NCBI RefSeq assembly: GCF_018221685.1 | Contig: NZ_JAGJTM010000004.1 | Location: 248,001 to 312,000, forward strand | DNA from: Bombella apis | Lineage (GTDB): Bacteria; Pseudomonadota; Alphaproteobacteria; Acetobacterales; Acetobacteraceae | Direction: 5' to 3' | DNA: 64,000 nt | Shown: one piece after another, positions 25,077 through 34,090 of the stretch | Layout of the letters: each line of letters opens with the position of its first letter | How positions within the stretch are numbered: the first letter of the stretch is position 1 | Program-made: the position numbers and the translations under genes | Notes under the pieces: generated by a model | What the model was told of the DNA's origin: nothing | Seen by the model: the letters and a program-made list of their open reading frames with translations, nothing else | Database searches by the model: none

Positions 25077-25270
25077 GGAAGAAAGTCCGTTTTTAATGAA
25101 TGCAGGTGCCGGGCATGGAAGCCGGATCATGCATGTCCGGCAGGATGGGCCTCGGTGGTGCAGTGGAGGTGGATCATGGCGCATGGGGTCGCACCGCCGG
25201 GAAGGGCGGTGGTTTGCGGAATCCATCCTGAAGGGAAAGAAAAGCTGTCTGTCTTGGAACAGCAGTCATG
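25077..25270 (-). promoter_or_regulatory. Leader/promoter region of the phage late operon
   Basis: The 299-bp gap 25077-25375 holds the terminator at 25271-25303 and, nearer the late operon, a perfect 7-bp hairpin (CACCGCC 25192-25198 with GGCGGTG 25206-25212). No gene was found. Because the strong terminator precedes it, the late operon must start its own transcript here. No convincing -35/-10 pair is visible, as expected for an activator-dependent late promoter. Confidence 0.4.
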
Positions 25271-25303
25271 AAAAAAGCCGTACACCCCTCTGGGCGCACG
25301 GCT
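25271..25303 (-). terminator. Strong terminator after the gene at 25376
   Basis: On the minus strand a 12-bp stem with two G-T pairs and an AGAG loop (AGCCGTGCGCCC with GGGTGTACGGCT) is followed by six T residues. It insulates the late operon from the upstream gene. Confidence 0.85.
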
Positions 25304-25375
25304 CGTGATGATGTCATTTTTATAGGCTAAAGCGGGTAAGCTGTCAACAGGAAAAAAGCAATCCGGGTGCCATGG

Positions 25376-26023
25376 TCAGTTGCGGAGTTCCGCAGCCGTG
25401 ATCTTCTGGGGTTTGTTCAGGATGATCTCGCCATGCCGGATGATCTTCTCAAGACCTTCAGGGGCCAGATGATAGCGTCTGGACAGGGTCATCATGTCGA
25501 GCCCTTTGCGATGTTCCCGGGCAATGGTGACAGCCTGTCTGGCTTTTTCGCGTCTCTGTCCCTGCCAGAAGGCGGCTAGCATTTCCAGTGTGGCGGCGCA
25601 CTCTTCCGAAGCCTTTTTGCGGGCACTGTCCGGGTGCAGATCGGGATAGAGTTTGGAGCCGAGGGAAGAAAAGGACCAGCCGAGTCCCAGCATGTTCACG
25701 AGCAGCTGGTGTCGGGCCCGTCCCGCATGGCGGCGGAAGGCGTTCAGCCGCCCCCAGGCTTTGCCCTGCAATGCATTGAAGGTGAAGACATTCCCCGCCT
25801 GTGCGGGGGCGCCGCCATTTTTCATGATGTCGAGATAGCCGTGTTCGGCCAGCATCCAGTCCTTGACCCACTGTTCTGCTTCAGAAATGACATCAGCAGT
25901 CAGACGTGAGGAGAGGGCACCAAGAGTGTTGGCACGGCGGCGCCTGCGGCCGATGATTTCATAATCGGGCTTGCGGGTCCGCTCCCGGGTCGGGGTGGTC
26001 GTGATGTGCGTGATGCGAGACAA
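25376..26023 (-). CDS. Phage regulatory-like protein with C-terminal helix-turn-helix
   Basis: A TTG start at 26023 preceded by GGGAG 7 nt upstream gives 215 residues. The N-terminus is very basic (R-E-R-T-R-K-P-D, G-R-R-R-R-R-A). A W-V-K-D-W segment lies near 55, and the end (H-R-K-G-L-D-M-M-T-L-S-R-R-Y-H-L-A-P-E-G-L-E-K-I) reads as a helix-turn-helix. It is divergent from the S24 repressor at 26269, the place where early regulators or late activators sit. The family is not recognised. Confidence 0.55.
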   Translation of the reverse strand: MSRITHITTTPTRERTRKPDYEIIGRRRRRANTLGALSSRLTADVISEAEQWVKDWMLAEHGYLDIMKNGGAPAQAGNVFTFNALQGKAWGRLNAFRRHAGRARHQLLVNMLGLGWSFSSLGSKLYPDLHPDSARKKASEECAATLEMLAAFWQGQRREKARQAVTIAREHRKGLDMMTLSRRYHLAPEGLEKIIRHGEIILNKPQKITAAELRN

Positions 26024-26220
26024 AGGAATTCTCCCGGAAAACTGCGTTATGGTCCGTAATGGGGCATGGCCCCATGACAATCAGGTCATATGGAGAGGAT
26101 GAAAGCAGTGAGGGTATTTCTTCCTTGGCAGATTGAGTGTCGGAGAGCCTCCTGTAAGGAATTGCTCTGAGGATGCGGGGATATACCCTTAACTGTCAAG
26201 AAAAATTAACAGGACCTAGG

Positions 26221-26239
26221 GTGTCCCCTGTCTGGACAC
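26221..26239. promoter_or_regulatory. Candidate repressor operator
   Basis: A perfect inverted repeat, GTGTCC-N7-GGACAC, lies 29 bp before the repressor start, between it and the divergent gene at 25376. Just upstream two direct TTAAC copies lie 13 nt apart within the sequence TTAACTGTCAAG...TTAAC. Autoregulation by the S24 repressor is the simple reading. Confidence 0.45.
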
Positions 26240-26268
26240 ACGCAGGAAAGAGGGATAATCCCCGTACT

Positions 26269-27033
26269 ATGTCTATTGAATCGTTGTTGTCGCATCTGGA
26301 TTCCCTTCTGGCGGCCCAGGGATTGTCCGACAGGCGGGCCTGTCTGAAAGCCCGTGAGATCAATCCTGCTGTTGGTGTGGATTTTTTGCGGGACATGCGT
26401 CGGCGCAAACATCTCCCCCGTACGGACAAACTGGCAGCCCTGGCCCAGGTGCTGGGTGTGCCGGTTGGTCCGCTGGTAGCAGAGATCAGCAGGTCTGAAG
26501 AGCAGAAGACAGTCGAACAGCCAGCGCCGTCTCCTAATCTGCCTGTTTCGCAGGTGCAGGTCTGTGGTGAGGTGCAGGCCGGGGTCTGGAAGGAGGCACA
26601 TGAATGGCCTCTTCCAGACCAGTATGCGATCACCATTCCTTACGATGCAGCCTATCCCGGTCTGAAGCGATACGGGTTGATGGTGAAGGGGCAGTCCATG
26701 AACCGTGTGTTTCAGGATGGTTCGGTGGTTATCGTCATCAATTTTTCCGAGCTGGGACGCCGGCCCCGTAATGGGGATTATGTGGTCGCCATGCAACGTT
26801 CCAGAGTGTCGGATGGTTTCGAGGCCACCATAAAGGCGGTTCAGGTCAAGGAAAGCGGACAGATGGTTCTCTGGCCCCAGAGTACCGAGCCGGAGTTTCA
26901 GTCACCGATCATCCTGCCTGCACCGGGTGATACGGTCTGCCACAGCGCTGCTGAGAGCCCGGATGTAACCATCCTTGCGCTGGTTGTCGGCAGTTATGTG
27001 CCGATGCCAACGGCATCTTTTCAGGGATCGTGA
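26269..27033 (+). CDS. S24 (CI/LexA-like) self-cleaving repressor
   Basis: A 254-residue protein. The N-terminal helix-turn-helix (about 5-70) is XRE-like. The linker is Pro-rich (P-A-P-S-P-N). The S24 domain has a candidate autocleavage bond A104-G105 (Q-A-G-V-W), catalytic S143 (G-Q-S-M) and K189 (T-I-K-A). RecA-stimulated self-cleavage would relieve repression on DNA damage. The N-terminal domain differs from LexA, so it is more like a phage CI. The start was chosen at the first codon of the DNA-binding domain. dinB follows 17 bp after its stop, an SOS-like pairing. Confidence 0.8.
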   Translation: MSIESLLSHLDSLLAAQGLSDRRACLKAREINPAVGVDFLRDMRRRKHLPRTDKLAALAQVLGVPVGPLVAEISRSEEQKTVEQPAPSPNLPVSQVQVCGEVQAGVWKEAHEWPLPDQYAITIPYDAAYPGLKRYGLMVKGQSMNRVFQDGSVVIVINFSELGRRPRNGDYVVAMQRSRVSDGFEATIKAVQVKESGQMVLWPQSTEPEFQSPIILPAPGDTVCHSAAESPDVTILALVVGSYVPMPTASFQGS

Positions 27034-27050
27034 GAGGGGCTGAGGCAGGC

Positions 27051-28181
27051 ATGTCCCATCCGGCGGGGTTGGAAAGGGTGAAAGAGGGTAGGGCTGATGA
27101 CGCTGCGAGGCGGATCCTGCATGTGGACATGGATGCGTTTTATGCTTCCATCGAGCAGCGGGACAATCCGGCTTTACGGGGCAGGCCAGTGGCTGTGGGG
27201 CGTGGGTCAGGTAGAGGTGTCGTGGCCGCTGCCAGTTATGAGGCCCGTGTCTTTGGTGTACGTTCCGCTTTGCCCTCGCACATGGCACTGGAACGTTGCC
27301 CGGAGCTGATCTTCGTTCCTCCCCGTTTTGACGTCTATCGTGCTGTCTCGGCTCAGATTCATGCCATTTTCCGGCATTATACGGCGCTCATACAGCCGCT
27401 GGCGCTGGATGAGGCCTATCTGGATGTTACGGAACAGTGGCCTCCTTATGGATCTGCTACAGCCGTTGCTGAAGCCATCCGGCGGGATATTCGGCAGCAG
27501 ACAGGGCTGACGGCCTCAGCGGGGGTATCGTATAACCGTTTTCTGGCCAAACTGGCTTCGGGGCAGCGAAAGCCCGACGGGCTTTTTGTGATTTCCCCCC
27601 GGCAGGGCGCTGCTTTCGTGGCGGATCTGCCTGTGGAGAAATTCCATGGTGTGGGGCCGGCGACCACGCGGCGGATGCATGGTCTGGGAATCCACACGGG
27701 AGCGGACCTCAGAAAATGGACAGTACCGGAGTTGAGGCAGCATTTTGGCAGTTCAGCCCAGTTCTATCATGATATCGCCAGAGGTCAGGATCATCGCCCG
27801 GTAGAGGCCAACCGGCCCAGGAAGTCATTGGGAACGGAGACAACTTTTCCGCATGACGTGGCTGAATGGGACAGGCTGGCAGCGACGTTGAAAGCGATTG
27901 TCAGCAAACTGGCTGCTGGCTGTGCGCAGAAGCGCCTTGCCGGACGGACCGTTACGCTCAAGTTGCGCTATGCCGGATTTCATACGGTAACCCGGGCTCG
28001 CTCAATGGCTTTCCCTGCCGCCGATGAGTGCGTATTGCTGCCAGTGGCTCTGGAAATTCTGCGCAGTTTCTTTCCGCTGGACCGGCCAGTGCGACTGCTG
28101 GGACTGACCATTTCCTCGCTGGTGTCGTATGAGGACCGTTCCCTGCCGGTACAGATGGGTCTGTTTGAGCAGACTGTCTGA
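27051..28181 (+). CDS. dinB: DNA polymerase IV (Y-family)
   Basis: A 376-residue polymerase from ATG 27051 (GAGG upstream); a GTG at 27030 overlaps the repressor stop by 4 bp and would add 7 residues. The catalytic carboxylates are H-V-D26-M-D28 and L-D120-E121. The Y-family S-Y-E-A-R, G-V-R-S and little-finger R-K-S-L-G-T-E-T motifs are present. It inserts bases past damaged templates. Placement behind an S24 repressor suggests damage induction. Confidence 0.9.
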   Translation: MSHPAGLERVKEGRADDAARRILHVDMDAFYASIEQRDNPALRGRPVAVGRGSGRGVVAAASYEARVFGVRSALPSHMALERCPELIFVPPRFDVYRAVSAQIHAIFRHYTALIQPLALDEAYLDVTEQWPPYGSATAVAEAIRRDIRQQTGLTASAGVSYNRFLAKLASGQRKPDGLFVISPRQGAAFVADLPVEKFHGVGPATTRRMHGLGIHTGADLRKWTVPELRQHFGSSAQFYHDIARGQDHRPVEANRPRKSLGTETTFPHDVAEWDRLAATLKAIVSKLAAGCAQKRLAGRTVTLKLRYAGFHTVTRARSMAFPAADECVLLPVALEILRSFFPLDRPVRLLGLTISSLVSYEDRSLPVQMGLFEQTV

Positions 28182-28297
28182 TTTCCCGGGAGTGCATGGA
28201 GAATGGCTTGCCTGATCTTTCGGGAAGAGCGAGGATGAACGAACCGGCGGCACTGGCTGGTGGTCAGTGCCGTGTCGCCCAGAATCAGGGAGGGAAC

Positions 28298-29134
28298 ATG
28301 AGTGATTTTCCCAAGGATGCTGCATCCTGTGTACAGCTGAATGATGGTCATGCCATGCCGTGGATCGGGCTTGGTGTCTGGGAAACACCGCCTGATGAAA
28401 CGGCTGATGTTGTCAGAACAGCCATAGAGCTGGGCTACAGGGCCGTGGATACGGCCCGGCTGTATCGCAATGAGGCGGGAGTTGGCGAGGGGCTGAAAGG
28501 GCACCCCGCCATGTTTGTCACAACCAAGGTCTGGAATGACGAGCAGGGTTATGATTCGACCCTGAAAGCTTTTGATGAGAGTGCCCGTCTGTTGCAGCGT
28601 GATGTGGTGGATCTCTACCTCATTCATTGGGCAATGCCGCAGCAGGGACTGTATGTGGAGACGTGGAAGGCTCTGATCGACCTTCAGAAACAGGGGCGTG
28701 TCCGGTCTATCGGCGTGGCCAATTTTGAGAAAGATCACCTCCAGCGAATCATGGATGAGACAGGTGTTGTGCCTGCCGTCAATCAGATCGAGATTCATCC
28801 TTTCTTCCAGCAGGAGGAGTTGCGGGCTTTTCATAAAAGCGTGGGAATTCAGACCGAAGCGTGGCGTCCTCTGGGCAAGGGGACTGTACTGAACAACGAG
28901 CTGATCGGTGATATTGCCAGACGCCACGGCAAAAGCCCGGCACAGGTGATTCTGCGCTGGCACCTCCAGAATGGGGTGATCGTGATTCCCAAATCAGTTC
29001 ATCGGGAGCGCATGGCAGAGAATCTGGACCTGTTCGATTTTGTCCTGCCCGAGCAGGAGATGGCGGCGATCGCCACGCTCCATAGGGCGGATGGCCGCAT
29101 GGGAGAGAATCCGGCGAATCCGGTATTCGGCTGA
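28298..29134 (+). CDS. Aldo/keto reductase (DkgA-like)
   Basis: A 278-residue NADPH-dependent reductase starting after a GGGAGGGAA site. The catalytic tetrad is D51 (V-D-T-A), Y56 (L-Y-R-N-E), K77 (T-T-K-V-W) and H110 (L-I-H-W). The cofactor end R-R-H-G-K-S-P-A-Q-V, I-P-K-S and R-M-A-E-N are in order. The closest known class is 2,5-diketo-D-gluconate reductase, sensible for a sugar-oxidising acetic acid bacterium. The true substrate cannot be told from sequence. Confidence 0.85.
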   Translation: MSDFPKDAASCVQLNDGHAMPWIGLGVWETPPDETADVVRTAIELGYRAVDTARLYRNEAGVGEGLKGHPAMFVTTKVWNDEQGYDSTLKAFDESARLLQRDVVDLYLIHWAMPQQGLYVETWKALIDLQKQGRVRSIGVANFEKDHLQRIMDETGVVPAVNQIEIHPFFQQEELRAFHKSVGIQTEAWRPLGKGTVLNNELIGDIARRHGKSPAQVILRWHLQNGVIVIPKSVHRERMAENLDLFDFVLPEQEMAAIATLHRADGRMGENPANPVFG

Positions 29135-29137
29135 CAT

Positions 29138-29175
29138 GGAAGAGGCGCATCCTGTTTGTGGGATGCGCCTCTTCC
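29138..29175. terminator. Bidirectional terminator between AKR and parE
   Basis: GGAAGAGGCGCATCC (29138-29152) pairs with GGATGCGCCTCTTCC (29161-29175), a perfect 15-bp stem around TGTTTGTG. CTGTTT follows on the plus strand. It serves the convergent AKR and parE genes. Confidence 0.75.
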
Positions 29176-29199
29176 TGTTTCCGGGGATGCTCGGGCGTG

Positions 29200-31197
29200 T
29201 CAGATATCGAGAAGATTGACCGACTGGGCCTGCTCCTGAATGAACTGGAAGCGCAGCTCAGGCTTGCGGCCCATGAGGCTCTCGATCCGTCTGCGGGTCA
29301 TCAGGTTGTCTTCTGTCGGGACGGTTACACGCAGGAGTGTGCGGCGTGCAGGGGACATGGTGGTTTCCTTGAGGTCGGAAACCGGCATTTCCCCCAGCCC
29401 TTTGAAGCGTGAAATTTCAACTTTGGCATTGGGCTTGAAGTCCGTCTTCAACCTGCGGTCACGGTCGAGGTCGTTCATGGCGTAGATGGTCTTGCTGCCA
29501 TGAGTGAGCCGGTAGAGTGGTGGCTGCGCCAGGTAGAGGTGCCCCTGCCGGACGAGCTCCGGCATCTCCCGGAAGAAGAAGGTCATCAGCAGGGAGGCGA
29601 TATGGGCGCCATCCACGTCAGCATCTGTCATGATGATGATGCGGCCATAGCGCAGTTTTTCAAGGTCGAGAGTCTTGCCAAAGCCACAGCCAAGTGCCTC
29701 GATCAGGTCTTTCAACTCCGTATTGGCCAGCAGTTTTTCCTGTGTGGCAGAGGCGACATTGAGTATCTTGCCCCGCAGGGGCAGGACGGCCTGTGTTTCC
29801 CTGTCACGGGCCTGACGGGCAGACCCCCCGGCTGATTCGCCTTCCACGAGAAATATCTCCGTCTCATGGGCATTGCTGCGGGAGCAGTCTGTCAGCTTGC
29901 CGGGCAGACGCAGGCGCTTTGTCGCCGTTTTGCGGGTTGTTTCACGGGCTTCACGGCGGCGCAGGCGTTCTTCTGCCCGTTCGACCATATAGCTGACCAG
30001 ACTGTCAGCCTGCTGGGGATTGCCCCCCAGCCAGTGGTCGATCCGGTCCCGCAGGGCACCTTCCACGAGGCGACTGGCCTCCTGTGTGGTCAGTCTGTCT
30101 TTTGTCTGTCCCTGGAATTGTGGGTTGCGGATGAAGACGGACAGACGGGCATTGATGGTGCCCAGCACATCTTCCGCCGTGATGGTGCTGGAACGGCGAA
30201 TCTTGCGCTGGTCCCCCCAGTTGCGGAAGCCTTTGACGAGTGCCGCTCGCAGGCCGTTCTCATGGGTGCCACCCTGTGGTGTGGGGATGGTGTTGCAGTA
30301 GGAAATGAGAGCGCTGTTTCCCTGGTCGAGAAAGGCAACAGCCCACTCGACACGCCCACCGGGTTGGCCATCGGCAGCCACAGGCAGCTCAGCCTCACCA
30401 GCCCAGAGGGGGGTAAGCAGGGCAGGTGAGGGACCAAGATCAGCCGTCAGGGCATCTTCCAGACCATTTGGATAGGCGATGACAGCTTCGGCTGGTGGAG
30501 CATTGTCCCCTTTCAGAAGTTCCGGGGCACAGGACCATGTGATGCTGACCCCCCGGAACAGCGCTGCCTTGATCTGGCACTGGCGGTACAGGCGGGCCGG
30601 GGAGAAATGCAGGGGGCCGAAAATGTCACTGTCCGGGGTGAAACGCACCATCGTGCCACGCCGGATGGCAGGTTTTGTGCTTTCTAGCGTACTGGTTGGC
30701 AGACCACGGGAGAAAGTCTGTCGCCATCCCTTGCGGTTGCGGTAGACCTCGACTTCCAGATGGGAGGCCAGTGCGTTGACGACAGAGCTGCCCACACCAT
30801 GCAGACCGCCTGATGTGGCATAGGATTTGCCAGAGAATTTCCCTCCCGCATGGAGCGTGGTGAAAATGACCTCAAGGGCTGATTTTTTCGGGAAGCGGGG
30901 ATGGGGGTCAGTCGGAATCCCACGGCCATTGTCACGGACCATCAGGGTGTGGGCGTCTTCCAGACAGACCTCGATGGTCGTGGCATGACCCGCCACGGCT
31001 TCATCCATGGCGTTGTCAATGATTTCGGAAGCAAGATGGTGGTAGGCCGCATCGTCCGTACCCCCGATATACATGCCAGGGCGACGGCGTACCGGCTCCA
31101 GCCCTTCAAGGACCTCAATGGCCCCGGCATCATACTGTTCAGCTGGCTGTACATGGGAGGGGGCAGGTGTGGAACCCTGCTCGAACATATCGGCCAT
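29200..31197 (-). CDS. parE: DNA topoisomerase IV subunit B
   Basis: A 665-residue subunit. The GHKL ATPase has N62 in the E-x-x-x-N box (E58-I-I-D-N62), D89-N-G-R-G-I-P and G-L-H-G-V-G-S. The transducer, then a TOPRIM domain with E-G-E-S-A-G-G, P-L-R-G-K-I-L-N and D-A-D-V-D-G-A-H follow. The C-terminal I-E-S-L-M-G-R-K-P-E-x-R-F-x-F-I-Q is typical. It decatenates sister chromosomes with ParC, which is not in the window. ParE rather than GyrB is inferred from its short length. Confidence 0.93.
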   Translation of the reverse strand: MADMFEQGSTPAPSHVQPAEQYDAGAIEVLEGLEPVRRRPGMYIGGTDDAAYHHLASEIIDNAMDEAVAGHATTIEVCLEDAHTLMVRDNGRGIPTDPHPRFPKKSALEVIFTTLHAGGKFSGKSYATSGGLHGVGSSVVNALASHLEVEVYRNRKGWRQTFSRGLPTSTLESTKPAIRRGTMVRFTPDSDIFGPLHFSPARLYRQCQIKAALFRGVSITWSCAPELLKGDNAPPAEAVIAYPNGLEDALTADLGPSPALLTPLWAGEAELPVAADGQPGGRVEWAVAFLDQGNSALISYCNTIPTPQGGTHENGLRAALVKGFRNWGDQRKIRRSSTITAEDVLGTINARLSVFIRNPQFQGQTKDRLTTQEASRLVEGALRDRIDHWLGGNPQQADSLVSYMVERAEERLRRREARETTRKTATKRLRLPGKLTDCSRSNAHETEIFLVEGESAGGSARQARDRETQAVLPLRGKILNVASATQEKLLANTELKDLIEALGCGFGKTLDLEKLRYGRIIIMTDADVDGAHIASLLMTFFFREMPELVRQGHLYLAQPPLYRLTHGSKTIYAMNDLDRDRRLKTDFKPNAKVEISRFKGLGEMPVSDLKETTMSPARRTLLRVTVPTEDNLMTRRRIESLMGRKPELRFQFIQEQAQSVNLLDI

Positions 31198-31238
31198 CCT
31201 GTGATCCTGTCTGTCGGGGCGTGGGGAGGGGCGGGAGG

Positions 31239-31775
31239 TCAGCCCCGGCGCCTGCGGCGGCTCGTGGCCCGGTGGGGAGGCTGGGGTGCCGTGCAGCTTT
31301 CGTAGGAAGAAGGCTGAACAATATCCTTGGCCTCGGCATAATGGGCGAGGTCGCTGTTCGAATCGTCCAGCGCCTCGATCTCGTCATACATCGGCACACG
31401 TTGGGCACAGAAGGCCGTACCGGACTTCAGCCCCCCCAAGGACTGCACATCCGCCAGCTGCGTGATGTAATCATCATGTTTTTTCTGCGCCTGGCGGCCA
31501 AATGTCCGGTGGAAATAGGAATCCAGCCGTCTTTCCGATTCTGTCAGGATGGGGCGGAAGCGTGTGATGAACTGGTTGTAACGGTCCTGCGTCTGGCAGG
31601 AGAGAGCCGTCACCATGAGTTCCGATTTCAGACCAGCCAGATTGAAGGCTGAATGGTCTTCTGCCGAAGAGTGGCAGGCTGCTGCCCATGAGGCAGGGGC
31701 AATGGCAAAAAAAGCCGCAGTGGCAAGGGCCAGTCCAGTCCTAGAGAAGGACAGGCCGTAGGACAGAAGAGACAT
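31239..31775 (-). CDS. Exported cysteine-containing protein of unknown function
   Basis: A 178-residue product from ATG 31775 (GGGAG 8 nt upstream). It has a signal peptide to about A-S-W-A-A-A, then cysteines in A-A-C-H-S-S and L-S-C-Q-T and later F-C-A-Q and E-S-C-T-A, enough for two disulfides. The middle is helical and charged (F-R-P-I-L-T-E-S-E-R-R-L-D). The end is Arg-rich. It lies 41 bp upstream of parE and may share its transcript. Function unknown. Confidence 0.65.
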   Translation of the reverse strand: MSLLSYGLSFSRTGLALATAAFFAIAPASWAAACHSSAEDHSAFNLAGLKSELMVTALSCQTQDRYNQFITRFRPILTESERRLDSYFHRTFGRQAQKKHDDYITQLADVQSLGGLKSGTAFCAQRVPMYDEIEALDDSNSDLAHYAEAKDIVQPSSYESCTAPQPPHRATSRRRRRG

Positions 31776-32036
31776 ATGAAAACTCCCGCTGACAGGTTCT
31801 CTGCCTATATCATGGTCATTTGGGAAAGTCTGCCCTGAGACGGGCAATTCTTTGGTGGATATGGCCGTGTAATGATGAAGGAAACGTTAAACATAACTGA
31901 CAGAGAAAGAAATATGGAAGACCTCATTCTCATGATGGTGCTGAAAGCGTATCGTGCGTTCTGAAAACTGGCGGATTGCGGGCAGGGGCCTGGATGCGCC
32001 TTTTTTATCTGTTTTTAGTTTTCTCTGGAGTGGACT

Positions 32037-32645
32037 GTGCAGCAGAGCAGTTTTCTAGTGCGGGCAGGGGTTGTCGGTGCAACTCTTCTGGCCCTTGGCG
32101 GGTGTGTCGGCCAGCAGTCAAGGGGGCCGAGTGGCATCGAGATTCCTCCCAATCCTTTTGCCAACGAGAAGCGGGCTGCTCATTGTGAGGTATCGCCTGT
32201 GCAGACAGACGCCACGGGCCGCATGAGTGTGAGCATGACGGTCAGCGCTGGTGATGGCGGTACCTGCCCGTTTTCTGTCAGCAAAGGGGGTGGAGGCAGT
32301 TACGTGTCTTTTGGTGTGGTTCCTCCGCCGGAGAATGGCAGGGCCTTTCTGTATAATTATGATAACCGCACATATGTGGAATACACCCCTGCGGCGGATT
32401 ACAAGGGGGCTGACGGCTTCACCGTGGAGTTGATTCCTGCCCATGCACAGCCACGCCGTCAGCTTCAGGTCCGTGTGCAGGTCGAGCCGGCTGTCGTTGC
32501 AGCTGCCCCCGCCCCCTCTGAGGAACCGGGCAAGAAGATGGCCGAATCAACTGAGAAAAAGACGCCTCAGGCTGTCCATCATGCGACCTCCCGAACGGTG
32601 CATCATGCCGTCAGCAGGCACGCTCCGGCAGCCAAGACGAAGTAA
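32037..32645 (+). CDS. Lipoprotein with Ala/Pro-rich tail
   Basis: A GTG start with GGAG 7 nt upstream gives 202 residues. A lipobox L-A-L-G-G-C23 predicts lipidation. The mature domain (about 45-150) is beta-rich, with V-E-Y-T-P-A-A-D-Y-K-G-A-D-G-F-T-V-E-L, the pattern of Ig/cadherin-like repeats. The tail is low complexity (A-P-A-P-S-E-E-P, then His/Ser/Lys-rich). Preceded by a 260-bp gap in which I see no gene worth calling. Role unknown, probably cell-envelope structure. Confidence 0.65.
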   Translation: MQQSSFLVRAGVVGATLLALGGCVGQQSRGPSGIEIPPNPFANEKRAAHCEVSPVQTDATGRMSVSMTVSAGDGGTCPFSVSKGGGGSYVSFGVVPPPENGRAFLYNYDNRTYVEYTPAADYKGADGFTVELIPAHAQPRRQLQVRVQVEPAVVAAAPAPSEEPGKKMAESTEKKTPQAVHHATSRTVHHAVSRHAPAAKTK

Positions 32646-32666
32646 CAGGGCGTAGAGACCTGTCAG

Positions 32667-32711
32667 AAAAAACGGGCCGGACACACTGAATACGTGTCAG
32701 GCCCGTTTTTT
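32667..32711. terminator. Bidirectional terminator between lipoprotein and OmpA genes
   Basis: AAAAAACGGGCC pairs with GGCCCGTTTTTT, with an inner GACAC/GTGTC stem. A-tract and T-tract on both flanks make it work in both directions for the convergent genes. Confidence 0.85.
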
Positions 32712-32773
32712 GAGAGAGCACATCAGGATGTCTGACCGGCAGGCGAAGGCCGGTCAGACTCTGAAGTACCTGT

Positions 32774-33919
32774 TTACTGGAAGTCGATTTCCACCCGGCG
32801 GTTCTGCGGTTCTGCCGTACCGGGGCGGGTGGAGACCAGTGGCTTCGAATCACCAAAACCGTGAACCTCGATGACGCCAGCCGGTACGCCATCGCGGATC
32901 AGCTCTGCCTTGATGGTCTGCGCACGGCGGAGAGACAGGGCCATGTTGTAGGCTTCAGCCTTCCGGCTGCCAGGACGGACAGCCGAAGAATCGGCATGGC
33001 CATTGACCTGGATCCGGGTGAACTGGGCTGATGTGGAGTTGCGGGCAGCTGTTTCCACGATGGCCCGCGCCCGGTCGGACAGGTTGGCACGATCCCAGTC
33101 GAAGAACACCAGATAGGTGCGGACGGGGGCAGGTGCCGGGGTGGAGAGGGTGGGGGCCTGTGTCGGTGGCGGCGGAGCCGGGTTGAACTCATAGCGCAGC
33201 CCGAGCATCAGGGAATGGTTGAAATCTGTCCGGCTGCCACGCTTGCCGCTGACGGGTCCACTGTCGGGGGCAGCGATGTTGTAGGATGCTGTCGTGAAGT
33301 GCCTGTGGCGGCCCGTGATGGTGTAGAAGCGATATTCCATTGTGGTGGAAAGGCCAACAACCCATGGCACGGGCAGTGAAACACCAAAGATGCCCTGATA
33401 GGCAAAGCCGCCTGCGCTGTCACGGGTCCGCTGCCTGTAGCCCCTGTCTGCGCCTGTCCCCTGGATTCTGGTGTTCGTGAACTGGCTTCCATAACCGATA
33501 CCAGCCCCGAAATAGGGGTAGATCCAGTTCTGGCCGATATCCATGTCAAACAGGGCATTGGCCATGCCCCCGTATTTCTGCTGGTGACCATGGGCTGTGC
33601 TGCTGAAGCCGGGGGAATGGAACCGGGAAAGGCGGTTGTTGCGGTAGTTGCCCTCCACTTCCACACGGAAACCGTTCCCCAGTCCCCAGCCGATGCTGCC
33701 CAGCCCGGTGATGCCTGTCGCAAAGTCGTCCCGACCATGCGCAAAGAGCTTCGTGTGGGGATTGACGGTCTGGGACTGGTTGAAGCTCGCCCCCGCTGCC
33801 CCGCCGACATAGAGGCCACGGACAGGCTGTGCCCGGGCCGCACCAAACGCCATGACTGACAGGCAGGCGGCACAGGCGCTGCGGGCCAGCAGTGATGTAA
33901 TGGAGGGGCGTGCGGTCAT
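32774..33919 (-). CDS. OmpA-family outer membrane protein
   Basis: A 381-residue protein. A signal peptide (to about A-R-A at 30) is followed by a beta-barrel (about 33-245) with alternating aromatic strands ending F-N-P, then a Pro/Ala linker (P-P-P-P-T-Q, A-P-A-P). The C-terminal OmpA peptidoglycan-binding domain (about 265-381) has V-F-F-D-W-D, N-G-H-A-D-S and N-R-R-V-E-I. It anchors outer membrane to cell wall. The 170-bp upstream gap shows no feature I recognise. Confidence 0.88.
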   Translation of the reverse strand: MTARPSITSLLARSACAACLSVMAFGAARAQPVRGLYVGGAAGASFNQSQTVNPHTKLFAHGRDDFATGITGLGSIGWGLGNGFRVEVEGNYRNNRLSRFHSPGFSSTAHGHQQKYGGMANALFDMDIGQNWIYPYFGAGIGYGSQFTNTRIQGTGADRGYRQRTRDSAGGFAYQGIFGVSLPVPWVVGLSTTMEYRFYTITGRHRHFTTASYNIAAPDSGPVSGKRGSRTDFNHSLMLGLRYEFNPAPPPPTQAPTLSTPAPAPVRTYLVFFDWDRANLSDRARAIVETAARNSTSAQFTRIQVNGHADSSAVRPGSRKAEAYNMALSLRRAQTIKAELIRDGVPAGVIEVHGFGDSKPLVSTRPGTAEPQNRRVEIDFQ

Positions 33920-34090
33920 GTAATTACTCTCCAGCCAGACAGGTGGCTACCCTTTTCACTGAAAGTGACAGTAAACGCAATGGATTGCCGGGACATACCT
34001 GTGCCGTTTGCGTCTGAATCGGGAAAAGATGTGTCCTATGTGTTACAGGTGGATGAGGCGTCGGTCGGCCCCCGGGGAACATGGGGCTGG

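Noticed and set aside
26081-26268. Alphaproteobacterial SOS box (GTTC-N7-GTTC) in front of the repressor.
   Set aside because: No such spacing was found; the only clear symmetric site is GTGTCC-N7-GGACAC.
31345-31370. GTTCGAATC resembling a tRNA T-arm.
   Set aside because: It lies inside a coding region and no acceptor or anticodon arms can be drawn around it.
31914-31964. A 16-codon frame starting M-E-D-L-I-L in the gap before the lipoprotein gene.
   Set aside because: Too short and with only a weak ribosome site; no other support.
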